From the NCBI GenBank assembly GCA_014380205.1, contig JACMKH010000206.1:1-12929 (forward strand): 12,929 nucleotides of DNA. Reading direction: 5' to 3'. The position numbers were made by a program, and so were the translations under genes. Below the pieces are notes generated by a model. That model was given only the letters and a program-made list of their open reading frames with translations, was not told the origin of the DNA and did not search any database. The DNA is from Sphingomonadaceae bacterium (lineage in GTDB: Bacteria > Pseudomonadota > Alphaproteobacteria > Sphingomonadales > Sphingomonadaceae). Below, in pieces: positions 1 through 6,936 of this stretch (position 1 is its first letter; each line of letters opens with the position of its first letter).

Positions 1-1665
1 GATCCTGGGCGCGTGGGCGCTGAGCTCCTCGCGGGTATGGTCGAGCGCCTTGGCCATCTCGCCCAAAATGTGGGCGCGGCCCTCATTGGCCTGGGCGAGC
101 GCGACCTTCATGATCTCCTCGGTGATGCCCGCGATCTTGATGTCCATCTGCAGGCTGGTGATGCCCTCGCTGGTGCCCGCGACCTTGAAGTCCATGTCGC
201 CGAGATGGTCCTCGTCGCCGAGGATGTCCGAGATCACCGCGAAATCGTCGCCCTCCTTGATCAGGCCCATCGCGATGCCCGAGACGGGGCGCTTGAGCGG
301 GACGCCCGCGTCCATCAGCGCGAGGCTGCCGCCGCACACCGTCGCCATCGACGAGGAGCCGTTGGACTCGGTGATGTCGGAGAGGATGCGGATCGTGTAG
401 GGGAACTCCTCCTTGGTCGGCAGCACCGGGTGGAGCGCGCGCCACGCGAGCTTGCCGTGGCCGATCTCGCGGCGGCCCGGCGCGCCGAAGCGGCCGACCT
501 CGCCCACCGAATAGGGCGGGAAATTATAGTGCAGCATGAAGTGCGAGTAGGAGAGCCCCTCCAGCCCGTCGATCATCTGCTCGCTGTCGCGCGTGCCGAG
601 CGTGGTGGTGACGATCGCCTGGGTCTCGCCGCGCGTGAACAGCGCCGATCCGTGCGCGCGGGGGAGGAAGTGGACCATCGCTTCGATCGGGCGGACGGTG
701 CGCGTGTCGCGGCCGTCGATGCGCTGGCCGTCCTTGATGATCGCGGTGCGGACGATATCGGCCTCGAGCTTCTTCACGAGCTTGAGTGAGGCGAGATAAG
801 CGGCGGGGTCGTCGCCCTCCTCAAACGCGTCGCGCGCCTTGGCGCGGGCGTCGTTGACCGCATTCTGGCGCGCCTGCTTGTCGGTGAGCTTGTAGGCGGC
901 GGCGAGATCCTTGCCGATCAGCTTCTTGAGCTTGTCCTTGACCGCGCTGCGGTCGATTTGCGCCGCGAGATCCCAGGGATTCTTGGCGGCCTTCTCAGCG
1001 AGCTTGATGATCGCCTCGGCCGCCTGCTGGCACGCGCGATGGCCGAACATCACCGCGTCGAGCATGACGTCCTCGGAGAGCTCCCTGGCCTCCGATTCGA
1101 CCATCATCACCGCGCCGGGGGTGCCCGCGACGATCAGGTCGAGATCGCCTTCGGTGATGTCCTCGCGGCTCGGGTTGAGGATGTACTCGCCATCCTTGTA
1201 GCCGACGCGCGCCGCGCCGATCGGGCCCATGAACGGGACTCCCGAGATCGTCAGCGCCGCCGACGCCGCGACCATCGCGAGCACATCGGGCTCGTTGACT
1301 CCGTCGTACGAGAGCACCTGCGCGATCACGTTGATCTCGTTGAGGAACCCTTCCGGAAACAGCGGCCTGATCGGCCGGTCGATGAGCCGGCTGGTGAGCG
1401 TCTCCTTTTCGGTCGCGCCGCGCTCGCGCTTGAAGAAGCCGCCCGGGATGCGTCCGGCGGCCGAGAATTTCTCCTGGTAATGGACGGTGAGCGGGAAGAA
1501 ATCCTGCCCTTCCTTGATCGTGCGCGCGGCGGTGACCGCGCAGAGCACCACGGTGTCGCCGAGCCGCGCGATCACCGCGCCGTCGGCCTGGCGGGCCACC
1601 CGGCCCGTCTCGAGGGTCAGCGTCGCGCCGCCCCATTCGATTTCCACTGTCTTGACGTCGAACAT
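1..1665 (-). CDS. pnp: polyribonucleotide nucleotidyltransferase (PNPase), 3' end outside window
   Basis: PNPase degrades RNA 3'-to-5' by phosphorolysis, releasing nucleoside diphosphates, as a trimer in the cytoplasm and often within a degradosome. The 555 residues seen cover both RNase PH-like domains and the helical linker. An FFKR loop at residues 77-80 matches the RNA-gripping FFRR loop of E. coli, with Lys for one Arg. The phosphate-binding serine triplet is at 437-439. The catalytic Asp486, Asp492 and Lys494 are all present in the stretch [12 protein letters not shown]. The window ends at HAPRI, just before the KH and S1 domains, so those cannot be judged. The ATG is preceded by a purine-rich ribosome site (AAGGAAGGAAACGAC). 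The gene follows rpsO across a structured leader of 169 nt. The family assignment is certain. Confidence 0.98.
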   Translation of the reverse strand, partial: MFDVKTVEIEWGGATLTLETGRVARQADGAVIARLGDTVVLCAVTAARTIKEGQDFFPLTVHYQEKFSAAGRIPGGFFKRERGATEKETLTSRLIDRPIRPLFPEGFLNEINVIAQVLSYDGVNEPDVLAMVAASAALTISGVPFMGPIGAARVGYKDGEYILNPSREDITEGDLDLIVAGTPGAVMMVESEARELSEDVMLDAVMFGHRACQQAAEAIIKLAEKAAKNPWDLAAQIDRSAVKDKLKKLIGKDLAAAYKLTDKQARQNAVNDARAKARDAFEEGDDPAAYLASLKLVKKLEADIVRTAIIKDGQRIDGRDTRTVRPIEAMVHFLPRAHGSALFTRGETQAIVTTTLGTRDSEQMIDGLEGLSYSHFMLHYNFPPYSVGEVGRFGAPGRREIGHGKLAWRALHPVLPTKEEFPYTIRILSDITESNGSSSMATVCGGSLALMDAGVPLKRPVSGIAMGLIKEGDDFAVISDILGDEDHLGDMDFKVAGTSEGITSLQMDIKIAGITEEIMKVALAQANEGRAHILGEMAKALDHTREELSAHAPRI

Positions 1666-1680
1666 GTCGTTTCCTTCCTT

Positions 1681-1701
1681 CCACGCGCCCTATGCGCGTG
1701 G
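1681..1701 (-). promoter_or_regulatory. stem-loop in the pnp leader, abutting the ribosome-binding site
   Basis: A perfect 8-bp inverted repeat (CCACGCGC, 5-nt loop, GCGCGTGG) ends right before the purine-rich ribosome site of pnp, 15 nt from the ATG. Further upstream in the same leader are a 5-bp stem (1722-1726 with 1732-1736) and a 7-bp stem (1739-1745 with 1755-1761). In E. coli the pnp leader forms a duplex that is cut by RNase III and then attacked by PNPase, giving autoregulation. Position and shape here suit a similar role, but that is inference. Confidence 0.4.
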
Positions 1702-1804
1702 CGGCCAATTGCAGGGAGAAACCGGCCCTGCGCCGGCTGCGGGACATGATTTGGGTCCCGCGTGGACGGCCCCGCGCCGGATTGCGCGTGGGTCCGATAT
1801 GCGA

Positions 1805-1826
1805 ACGGCCCCGCTCACGGGGCCGT
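1805..1826 (-). terminator. strong GC hairpin after rpsO, possible attenuator or processing site before pnp
   Basis: A perfect 9-bp stem (ACGGCCCCG / CGGGGCCGT) with a 4-nt loop starts 8 nt after the rpsO stop codon. No T-run follows on the minus strand, so it is not a standard intrinsic terminator. It may protect the rpsO 3' end, reduce read-through into pnp, or be a nuclease processing site. The 12 bases at 1811-1822 recur exactly at 2550-2561 inside truB. Confidence 0.45.
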
Positions 1827-1834
1827 CCGGCGAA

Positions 1835-2104
1835 TTACTTGCGAAGCCCGAGCTTCTTGATGAGATCGAGATAGCGCGGCTCGTCCTTGTTGCGGAGGTA
1901 ATCGAGCAGCGAGCGCCGCTTGTTGACCAGCATGAGCAGCCCGCGGCGCGAGTGATTGTCCTTGTGGTGGCTCTTGAAGTGCTCGGTCAGGTTGACGATC
2001 CGTTCGGTGAGGATCGAGACCTGGACCTCGGGCGAGCCGGTGTCGCCCTCGTCGCGGGCGTGCTCCTTGATCAGCGCGGTCTTGCGCTCTGCGGTAATCG
2101 ACAT
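1835..2104 (-). CDS. rpsO: 30S ribosomal protein S15
   Basis: S15 is a primary binder of 16S rRNA in the platform of the small subunit and contributes to a bridge with the 50S subunit. The 89-residue product has the usual S15 length and the hallmark runs [16 protein letters not shown] and [18 protein letters not shown], ending in KKLGLRK. The ATG has a clear ribosome site (AAAGGAGT) with GGAG 7 nt upstream. The gene lies 18 nt after the truB stop and upstream of pnp, the common truB-rpsO-pnp order. In E. coli S15 represses its own translation through a leader structure. The short truB-rpsO gap leaves little room for that here unless the structure includes the end of truB. Confidence 0.98.
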   Translation of the reverse strand: MSITAERKTALIKEHARDEGDTGSPEVQVSILTERIVNLTEHFKSHHKDNHSRRGLLMLVNKRRSLLDYLRNKDEPRYLDLIKKLGLRK

Positions 2105-2122
2105 CGGGTCACTCCTTTCAAC

Positions 2123-3055
2123 TCATAAATTGAACCCGCGCACCACCCGGACCTCGGGCCCTGAAACCTCCACTAATGCGACGGGAACGCCATCGGCGGT
2201 CGCGAGATGAAGGCCTGGTGGGGCGCTTGTTCCGATCAGCTTCTGCCCCTGGCGGAGCAGCCTTGCCTGATCGGGAGTGACGGGCAGAGCCGGGATGTCG
2301 TCCAGCCCCGCCGCCGGCGGCAAGAGCGCCTGTTCAAGCCGCCGCCCCTTACCGAGTTCGGCGAGCTTGTCCAGCGAAATCGCGGAGGCCAGGCCGAACG
2401 GCTCCGCGCGCGTGCGCCGCAACATGGCGACGTGCCCGCGCGTTTCAAGCGCGAGCGCGATATCGCGAGCGAGGCTCCGGATGTACGTGCCCTTGGAGAC
2501 GAGAGCGCTGAGCGTCACAAATTCCTTCCCGTGAGCGACCTTTTCAGGGCCGCTCACGGGGAGAATTTCCAAGCGCCGCACCGTCACGCTCCGCGCGGCC
2601 ATATTCACCGCCTCCCCCGCCCGCGCACGCGCATAGGCGGGCTTGCCCCCGATCTTGAGCGCCGAGTAGGCGGGCGGCGTCTGCTCGATCTTGCCCGTGA
2701 AGCGCGGCAGCACGGCCGCGATCCCGTCGAGCGTCGGGCGTCGCTCAGATGTCGCGACCGCGATCCCTTCGCCGTCAAGCGTGTCGGTCTCGACCCCGAA
2801 GGCGATCGTGAACTCGTACTCCTTGTCCCCGCCGAGCAGCCTTCCGGCGAGCTTGGTCGCCTCGCCGAGCGCGACGGGGAGCACCCCGCTCGCGAGCGGA
2901 TCGAGCGTCCCGCCATGCCCGACCTTGACCTTGGCGTATCCGCCCTCGCGCAACGCCCGCTTGACCGCGCCCACCGCCTGGGTCGAGCCGATCCCAACCG
3001 GCTTGTCCAGGATCAGCCAGCCGTGGAGCGCCGGCTCCGCGCTCAGCGTCGCCAC
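2123..3055 (-). CDS. truB: tRNA pseudouridine(55) synthase TruB
   Basis: TruB isomerises U55 in the T-loop of tRNAs to pseudouridine and also has tRNA-folding activity. The 310-residue protein is close to the E. coli length. It opens with GWLILDKPVGIGSTQAV, carries the catalytic Asp52 in GGTLDPLASG, and has the later family stretch SKGTYIRSLARDIA. The C-terminal ~70 residues fit the PUA-like RNA-binding tail. The start is a GTG inside the end of the upstream acetyltransferase gene, giving a 13-bp overlap. Upstream bases GGCGGA give only a weak ribosome site, so translational coupling is likely. Unusually, a loop of about ten residues (SGPEKVAHGK) before the SKGTYIRS stretch is encoded by a 10-bp perfect inverted repeat. 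Confidence 0.97.
   Translation of the reverse strand: MATLSAEPALHGWLILDKPVGIGSTQAVGAVKRALREGGYAKVKVGHGGTLDPLASGVLPVALGEATKLAGRLLGGDKEYEFTIAFGVETDTLDGEGIAVATSERRPTLDGIAAVLPRFTGKIEQTPPAYSALKIGGKPAYARARAGEAVNMAARSVTVRRLEILPVSGPEKVAHGKEFVTLSALVSKGTYIRSLARDIALALETRGHVAMLRRTRAEPFGLASAISLDKLAELGKGRRLEQALLPPAAGLDDIPALPVTPDQARLLRQGQKLIGTSAPPGLHLATADGVPVALVEVSGPEVRVVRGFNL
2528..2560. repeat. 10-bp perfect inverted repeat within truB
   Basis: Arms CCCGTGAGCG (2528-2537) and CGCTCACGGG (2551-2560) are perfectly complementary across a 13-nt spacer. On the mRNA strand the spacer can form an inner CCT-GAAA-AGG mini-stem, with a GNRA-type tetraloop. The repeat encodes a surface-loop-like segment of TruB. 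The right arm plus flanks is identical over 12 bases to the hairpin after rpsO. Confidence 0.75.
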
Positions 3056-3594
3056 TCGTCCGCCAGCAGCCCATAGACCGCCGTGTCGCGCACATAGCCC
3101 GTCCAGGTCACGCGGTCCCTGCGGAGCACGCCTTCCTTGACCGCCCCCAGCTTCTCGACCGCGCGCATCGAGCGCCCGTTCCGCGTGTCGATGCGGAACT
3201 CGATGCGTGTGAAGCCGCAGGCGATCGCGTGATCGATCATCAGCCGCTTGACCGTCGCGTTGAACGGCCCGCCGCGCATCCGCGGCGCGATATAGGTGCC
3301 GCCGATCTCGACCTTGTGGTTGACGGCGTCGGGCGCGATGAAGCTCGTCATCCCGACCACCTCATCGTTCCGGTTGATCACGTAATTGACCCAGTCGCGC
3401 GTCGCGTGGAAGCGCTCGCGCGCCGCGATCGTCGTGTCGAAATGCTCGCCGAGCATCGAATGCGGATAGATTTCCCAGATATCCCGGTCCTCGGCGCACG
3501 CCGCGCGCAGCCCCGCCATGTGCCGCTCGGCGAGCAGCTCGAGCGCGACCTCGCCCTCGGCGAGCGGGACGGCGAGAGCGGCGACGTCGGCCAT
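3043..3594 (-). CDS. GNAT-family N-acetyltransferase (RimJ/RimL-like)
   Basis: The product is a cytoplasmic acetyl-CoA-dependent acetyltransferase of the Acetyltransf_3 type; its substrate is unknown. The 183 residues include the acetyl-CoA binding region YIAPRMRGGPFN (101-112) and a helix, then the strand RIEFRIDTRNGRSMRAVEKL (130-149). The conserved tail GAVKEGVLRRD and YVRDTAVYGLL follows, as in RimJ/RimL relatives. I chose the ATG at 3594 because the family N-terminus fits. An in-frame GTG at 3630 would add 12 residues. Neither start has a convincing ribosome site, and a -10-like TTTATG sits at 3608-3603, so a very short leader is possible. The gene overlaps truB by 13 bp and heads the operon, which hints at a ribosome- or tRNA-related substrate, though this is only inference. 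Confidence 0.88.
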   Translation of the reverse strand: MADVAALAVPLAEGEVALELLAERHMAGLRAACAEDRDIWEIYPHSMLGEHFDTTIAARERFHATRDWVNYVINRNDEVVGMTSFIAPDAVNHKVEIGGTYIAPRMRGGPFNATVKRLMIDHAIACGFTRIEFRIDTRNGRSMRAVEKLGAVKEGVLRRDRVTWTGYVRDTAVYGLLADEWRR

Positions 3595-3633
3595 GACGCG
3601 CGCATAAAGCGGTCGCGGCACGCGGTCCACAGC

Positions 3634-3662
3634 TTGAGGCGTCTCGCGCCGCGCCGTAATAG
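3634..3662 (+). promoter_or_regulatory. putative promoter for a leaderless transcript (small ORF + ArsC-like gene)
   Basis: TTGAGG (3634-3639), a 17-nt spacer and TAATAG (3657-3662) form a reasonable housekeeping promoter. The expected start point, about 7 nt past the -10, is the A of the ATG at 3669. No Shine-Dalgarno sequence precedes that ATG, which is consistent with a leaderless mRNA. Confidence 0.45.
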
Positions 3663-3668
3663 CCGCGC

Positions 3669-3923
3669 ATGACCGTCCGCTATCGTGTGATTCACAAGCG
3701 CAAGTCGCTTCCCGAGGCGATGATGCGCGCGGTGTGGAGCGGCGGCCTGTTCTCGACCGACTGGTATGTCGCGCAGCACAAGCGCTGGTACGGCTGGAAG
3801 ACGCTCGGGACCTACGCGACCGCCGAGGAGGCAGAGCATTGCTGCGCGAGCCACGCCGAGGGCGAGCTGCTCGACGACGGCGGGCGGATCGTCGCCGAGT
3901 TCAGCCGGCGCGACGAGGAGTGA
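3669..3923 (+). CDS. small Trp/Tyr-rich protein of unknown function
   Basis: I do not recognise this 84-residue protein. It has a basic N-terminus (TVRYRVIHKRK), an aromatic middle with the run DWYVAQHKRWYGWKTLG (residues 31-47), an acidic helix-like stretch ATAEEAEHCCASHAEGE with two adjacent cysteines, and a charged end. There is no signal peptide or membrane helix, so it should be cytoplasmic. Codon use matches its neighbours, and its stop lies 2 nt before the start of the ArsC-like gene, whose ribosome site is within its last codons. That spacing supports a real, translated gene in a two-gene operon. It is divergent from the truB operon over only 74 bp. Confidence 0.8.
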   Translation: MTVRYRVIHKRKSLPEAMMRAVWSGGLFSTDWYVAQHKRWYGWKTLGTYATAEEAEHCCASHAEGELLDDGGRIVAEFSRRDEE

Positions 3924-3925
3924 GC

Positions 3926-4270
3926 GTGGCGACGACGCTCTACGGCATCCCCAATTGCGATACGGTCAGGAAGGCGCGCGCGTGGCTCGCCGAGCGCGGC
4001 GTCGACTATGCGTTCCATGACTATAAGAAGGCGGGGATCGACGAGGCGCGGCTGCGCGGATGGGCGCGCGAGGTGAGTTGGGAGGCGCTGCTCAACCGCG
4101 CGGGTACGACCTTCCGCAAGCTGCCCGAGGCCGACAGGGCCGGGCTCGACGAGGACATAGCGATCGCGCTGATGCGCGCGCAGCCGTCGATGATCCGGCG
4201 CCCGGTGGTCGAGCATGACGGCGCGCTGCTGGTCGGCTTCAACCCGGAGGCTTACGCGCGCGCGTTCTAG
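3926..4270 (+). CDS. ArsC/YffB-like thioredoxin-fold protein
   Basis: The 114-residue product belongs to the ArsC-like thioredoxin-fold family and most resembles the YffB (ArsC-like) branch rather than proven arsenate reductases. It begins with the beta strand and active-site loop TLYGIPNCDTVRKARAWL, with Cys11 as the putative redox residue. It continues with WEALLNRAGTTFRKL and the IRRP motif (90-93) that in ArsC relatives supports the thiolate. The start is GTG at 3926 with GAGGAG 5 nt upstream; an in-frame GTG at 3920 overlaps that site and is less likely. No ars operon neighbour is present, so arsenate reduction is not supported by context. Its stop shares a CTAG with the stop of the convergent RTX gene. 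Confidence 0.9.
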   Translation: MATTLYGIPNCDTVRKARAWLAERGVDYAFHDYKKAGIDEARLRGWAREVSWEALLNRAGTTFRKLPEADRAGLDEDIAIALMRAQPSMIRRPVVEHDGALLVGFNPEAYARAF

Positions 4271-6651
4271 GCGAGCCAGTCTCCCGCGCCGGGAGCGGAC
4301 AGCTCCGCCATCCAGTGCCTCGCCGGCGCGGTCGCGATCGCCCCTGCGTTGGGCGTGGAGGCCCCGCGATCGATTTCGAAAGCGGGCGCTTCGGTCGATC
4401 CCGGCGCCGCCGCGGACAATGGCGCGGCGGCGGGATCGCCGACCACGACGAAGTCCCCCACCACGGCGATCGTGCCGTCGGCGAGCTCGGCGATCTGCAC
4501 CTTTCCCGCCGCCCCGGTCCCGTCCGAATCGTAGAACAGCCTGCCCGAGGCGGCGTGGTAGATAATGCGGTCGTCGGCGTCGTGCGCCGCGGCGCCAGCA
4601 TGGAAGGCCTCGGGAGCGAGCGCGCCGAGCGGCAGGCCGAATGCGCTATCGACAAGCGCGATCTGGTCGATCCCCGTTTCGAAATCGAAGATGACGTCGG
4701 CATGCGCCGCCAGGGGAATCTCGAGGAGAAAGCGATCGGCGCCCGCGCCGCCCGTCAGGCCGTCTATCCCGACGCCCCCCTCGAGCGTATCCGCGCCATT
4801 GCCGCCTTCCATCAGGTCGTCGCCGACACCCCCGATCAGCCTGTCGTCGCCGTCGCGGCCGACGAGCTGGTCGCTGCCCTTGCCGCCGTCGAGCAGATTG
4901 CCCGCCGCATCGCCGCGAAGAATGTCGTCGGCCTTCGAGCCGATCAGATTCTCGATGCCGACGTAGACATCCCCGCTCGCCTGGTTGGTGTTGACGCCAG
5001 GGTTTTGTAGGTCCGCGCGGACCTTCCCCGCATAGGCGGCCGCATCGATCCCGTCGCCGCCGTCGAGCGAATCGCCGCCGCCGTTGCCGATCAGCACATC
5101 GTCGCCGCCGAGCCCGAGCAGAGTGTCGTTCTGCCCTGCGCCCGCGATCTCATTCGCCCCGCCGTTGCCGGTTCCCTGGTTCGCGGCGCCCTTGAGCGTG
5201 AGCGCCTCGACATTGTCGCCGAGCGTGTGATTGACTGTGGCGACCACCTCGTCGAAACCCTCGTCGGCCAGCTCGACCGCGAAATCGCCCGGCTGGTCGA
5301 CGATGAAGACATCGTCGCCCGCGCCGCCGCGCATCTCGTCGGCCCCGCCCTTGCCGTTGAGCTTGTCGTTGCCGCCGAGGCCGTGGAGCACATCGTCGCC
5401 CGCGCCGCCATTGACCGTCTCGCTCGCCGCGGTCCCGAAAATGTCGGGGAAGCGCCAGATCTGCGAGGAGGTGGTGCTGCCGCCGTCGTTGAACGCGAAG
5501 ACGATGCGATCGTCCTCGAGAACGGTGATGGTAAGGCTGTCCTGCGCCGCTCCGGTGCCCAGCGCGATCTGATCGCCGAGCCGCTCACCCGTGGCCGAGA
5601 AGACCTGCGCGACGTTGCCGGCGTCGTCCTCCCAGCAGGCGATCCATCGCCCGCCGCTCATCGCCGCGACGGCGGGTGCATACTCCTCCGAGGCCGGCGT
5701 CGCCGAAAGCACGATGTCGCCTGTCACGAAGGTCCCGTCGCCGCGGAAGATGCGCGCGTGGACCCCGCCCCCCGGGTCGGTCGCCTCATCGGTTGTGATG
5801 TTGGTGTCCTGCCACACCGCGACATAATTGCCGTCGCTGAGCTGGACGAGATACTCGCCCTCGCTGCCGAAGCTCTGATCGCCGTCGGTAACTTCGTTGA
5901 CGCGGAACTCGAAGCCCGTGCTGGTGATCGCCCAGATGTCGGAGGGGTAGGGGGCGCTGGGGTTCTGACGCTGATAGATCGCGATCGCGCCGCTGGCGTG
6001 ATCGGCGATGTCGAGCGAGCCGCTGGCGATGTCATATCCATCGGTGGGGCCGTTGGCCCCCTTCACCACCAGCCCGTTGAGGACGATCCGGGTCCCGCTG
6101 CCCTCGGTGGGATGGCGGGTCTGGATGAACCCGTGGTGATAGCCTCCTTCGCCGTCCGAGGCGACGGCGCTGCCCAACCATATGGTTCCGCGCTGCGCCG
6201 GAACGTCCGCATCGGGCACGCCGAGCGGTGTCTCCTGATCGAGCAGCGCGCCCGAGGCGTCGAAAATGGCGGCCCAGGTCCAGAAGGGGCCGTGCGTGCC
6301 GTTGGTCCAGTCGGTGCCGTAGTTGAGGTCATTGTATTCGACCGCGAAGCCGCCGTCGGCGAGCGCGGCGATCGAGGGGCGCCAGAGGTCTCCGTAGGCA
6401 TTGGGGGGATGGGGAGTCTCGTGCATCGCACCCGGAATCTCGAACTGATTTCCGACCGGATTGCCATTGGCGTCGAACTTGCGGACGTAGATGCGTTCCC
6501 GCTGGCCGTTCCCGTCCATGTCGCGCTCGCGCCACGCATAGACGAAGCCGCCGTCTGTGAGCGCCTGGACATGGACGTGGGCGTCGAACGGCCCGCCACC
6601 GACGCCGTCCTGATCGACGCGGAACGTGTCAACGATTTTGGTCAAAGGCAT
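4267..6651 (-). CDS. RTX (hemolysin-type calcium-binding repeat) protein, likely type I secreted
   Basis: This 794-residue protein has no N-terminal signal peptide. Residues ~25-400 contain recurring strand motifs of the form L-x-DGG-x-V-x-W (QALTDGGFVYAW, AALADGGFAVEY, VQLSDGNYVAVW, AAMSGGRWIACW), suggesting a beta-propeller or similar fold. RTX nonapeptides (GGxGxDxLx) form blocks at about 415-447, 503-536 and 571-640. They bind calcium and fold outside the cell. Residues ~650-735 resemble the C-terminal part of serralysin-type RTX proteins (IFDFETGIDQIAL, YDSDGTGAAG). I see no HExxH or other catalytic motif, so enzyme activity is unproven. A further ~57 residues rich in Ala and Pro follow DFVVV, where related proteins often end. 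No T1SS transporter genes are in the window. A G-rich stretch precedes the ATG, but there is no clean ribosome site. Confidence 0.92.
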   Translation of the reverse strand: MPLTKIVDTFRVDQDGVGGGPFDAHVHVQALTDGGFVYAWRERDMDGNGQRERIYVRKFDANGNPVGNQFEIPGAMHETPHPPNAYGDLWRPSIAALADGGFAVEYNDLNYGTDWTNGTHGPFWTWAAIFDASGALLDQETPLGVPDADVPAQRGTIWLGSAVASDGEGGYHHGFIQTRHPTEGSGTRIVLNGLVVKGANGPTDGYDIASGSLDIADHASGAIAIYQRQNPSAPYPSDIWAITSTGFEFRVNEVTDGDQSFGSEGEYLVQLSDGNYVAVWQDTNITTDEATDPGGGVHARIFRGDGTFVTGDIVLSATPASEEYAPAVAAMSGGRWIACWEDDAGNVAQVFSATGERLGDQIALGTGAAQDSLTITVLEDDRIVFAFNDGGSTTSSQIWRFPDIFGTAASETVNGGAGDDVLHGLGGNDKLNGKGGADEMRGGAGDDVFIVDQPGDFAVELADEGFDEVVATVNHTLGDNVEALTLKGAANQGTGNGGANEIAGAGQNDTLLGLGGDDVLIGNGGGDSLDGGDGIDAAAYAGKVRADLQNPGVNTNQASGDVYVGIENLIGSKADDILRGDAAGNLLDGGKGSDQLVGRDGDDRLIGGVGDDLMEGGNGADTLEGGVGIDGLTGGAGADRFLLEIPLAAHADVIFDFETGIDQIALVDSAFGLPLGALAPEAFHAGAAAHDADDRIIYHAASGRLFYDSDGTGAAGKVQIAELADGTIAVVGDFVVVGDPAAAPLSAAAPGSTEAPAFEIDRGASTPNAGAIATAPARHWMAELSAPGAGDWLA

Positions 6652-6936
6652 GATCGGTCCCCCCCGGGATATACGGCCGACTGCGCTCGACTCGCGCGGG
6701 GGCCGGACGAACCGAAGACGTGCAGATTATCCGACGCGTGTCAATCGCATGGGTGCAGAATCGGGATTTTCTCTCAAAAACTTATGCCGTAACCGAAACG
6801 ATGTGGAGGGAGGCCGACGAAAACTGCGAGGCCTCTGTGACCCATGCACCGGCGGATTTGCGAAGCCAGCCGCGAAACGGCATGGCGTTCTCGCAGATGT
6901 AGGCGGCGCCGGCGCCGCGCGAATCAGGAGCCGCCG
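6652..6936. other. 285-bp divergent intergenic region (RTX gene / NTF2-like gene)
   Basis: I see no supported gene here. On the minus strand, toward the RTX gene, there is a GGATAAT (-10-like, 6732-6726) but no matching -35; a perfect TTGACA (6744-6739) is too close to it to pair. A 6-bp inverted repeat GAGGCC/GGCCTC lies at 6810-6815 and 6830-6835. A 16-bp perfect palindrome at 6903-6918 sits just before the ribosome site of the NTF2-like gene. Confidence 0.5.
6903..6918. repeat. 16-bp perfect palindrome before the NTF2-like gene
   Basis: GCGGCGCC followed at once by GGCGCCGC is a perfect palindrome. It ends 6 nt before the CAGGAG ribosome site of the gene starting at 6937. It could be a dimeric protein site or an mRNA stem near the ribosome site. 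In DNA this GC-rich, chance origin is possible. Confidence 0.5.

Noticed and set aside
958..1749. Plus-strand open frame opposite pnp
   Set aside because: PNPase on the minus strand is certain, including catalytic residues; this frame shows only charged low-complexity sequence.
2207..3076. Plus-strand open frame opposite truB
   Set aside because: The opposite strand encodes a textbook TruB; this frame has no recognisable motif and biased Arg/Glu composition.
3686..3696. TGTGATTCACA dyad resembling CRP half-sites
   Set aside because: Half-sites are separated by 1 bp instead of the 6 bp of a CRP site and lie inside the codons of the small protein gene.
6739..6744. Perfect TTGACA on the minus strand upstream of the RTX gene
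   Set aside because: No acceptable -10 box lies 16-18 nt downstream; the nearby GGATAAT is only about 8 nt away.
5227..6792. Long plus-strand open frame opposite the RTX gene
   Set aside because: It is a high-GC shadow frame: composition is Ala/Arg/Asp-rich without domains, and the opposite strand encodes clear RTX repeats.
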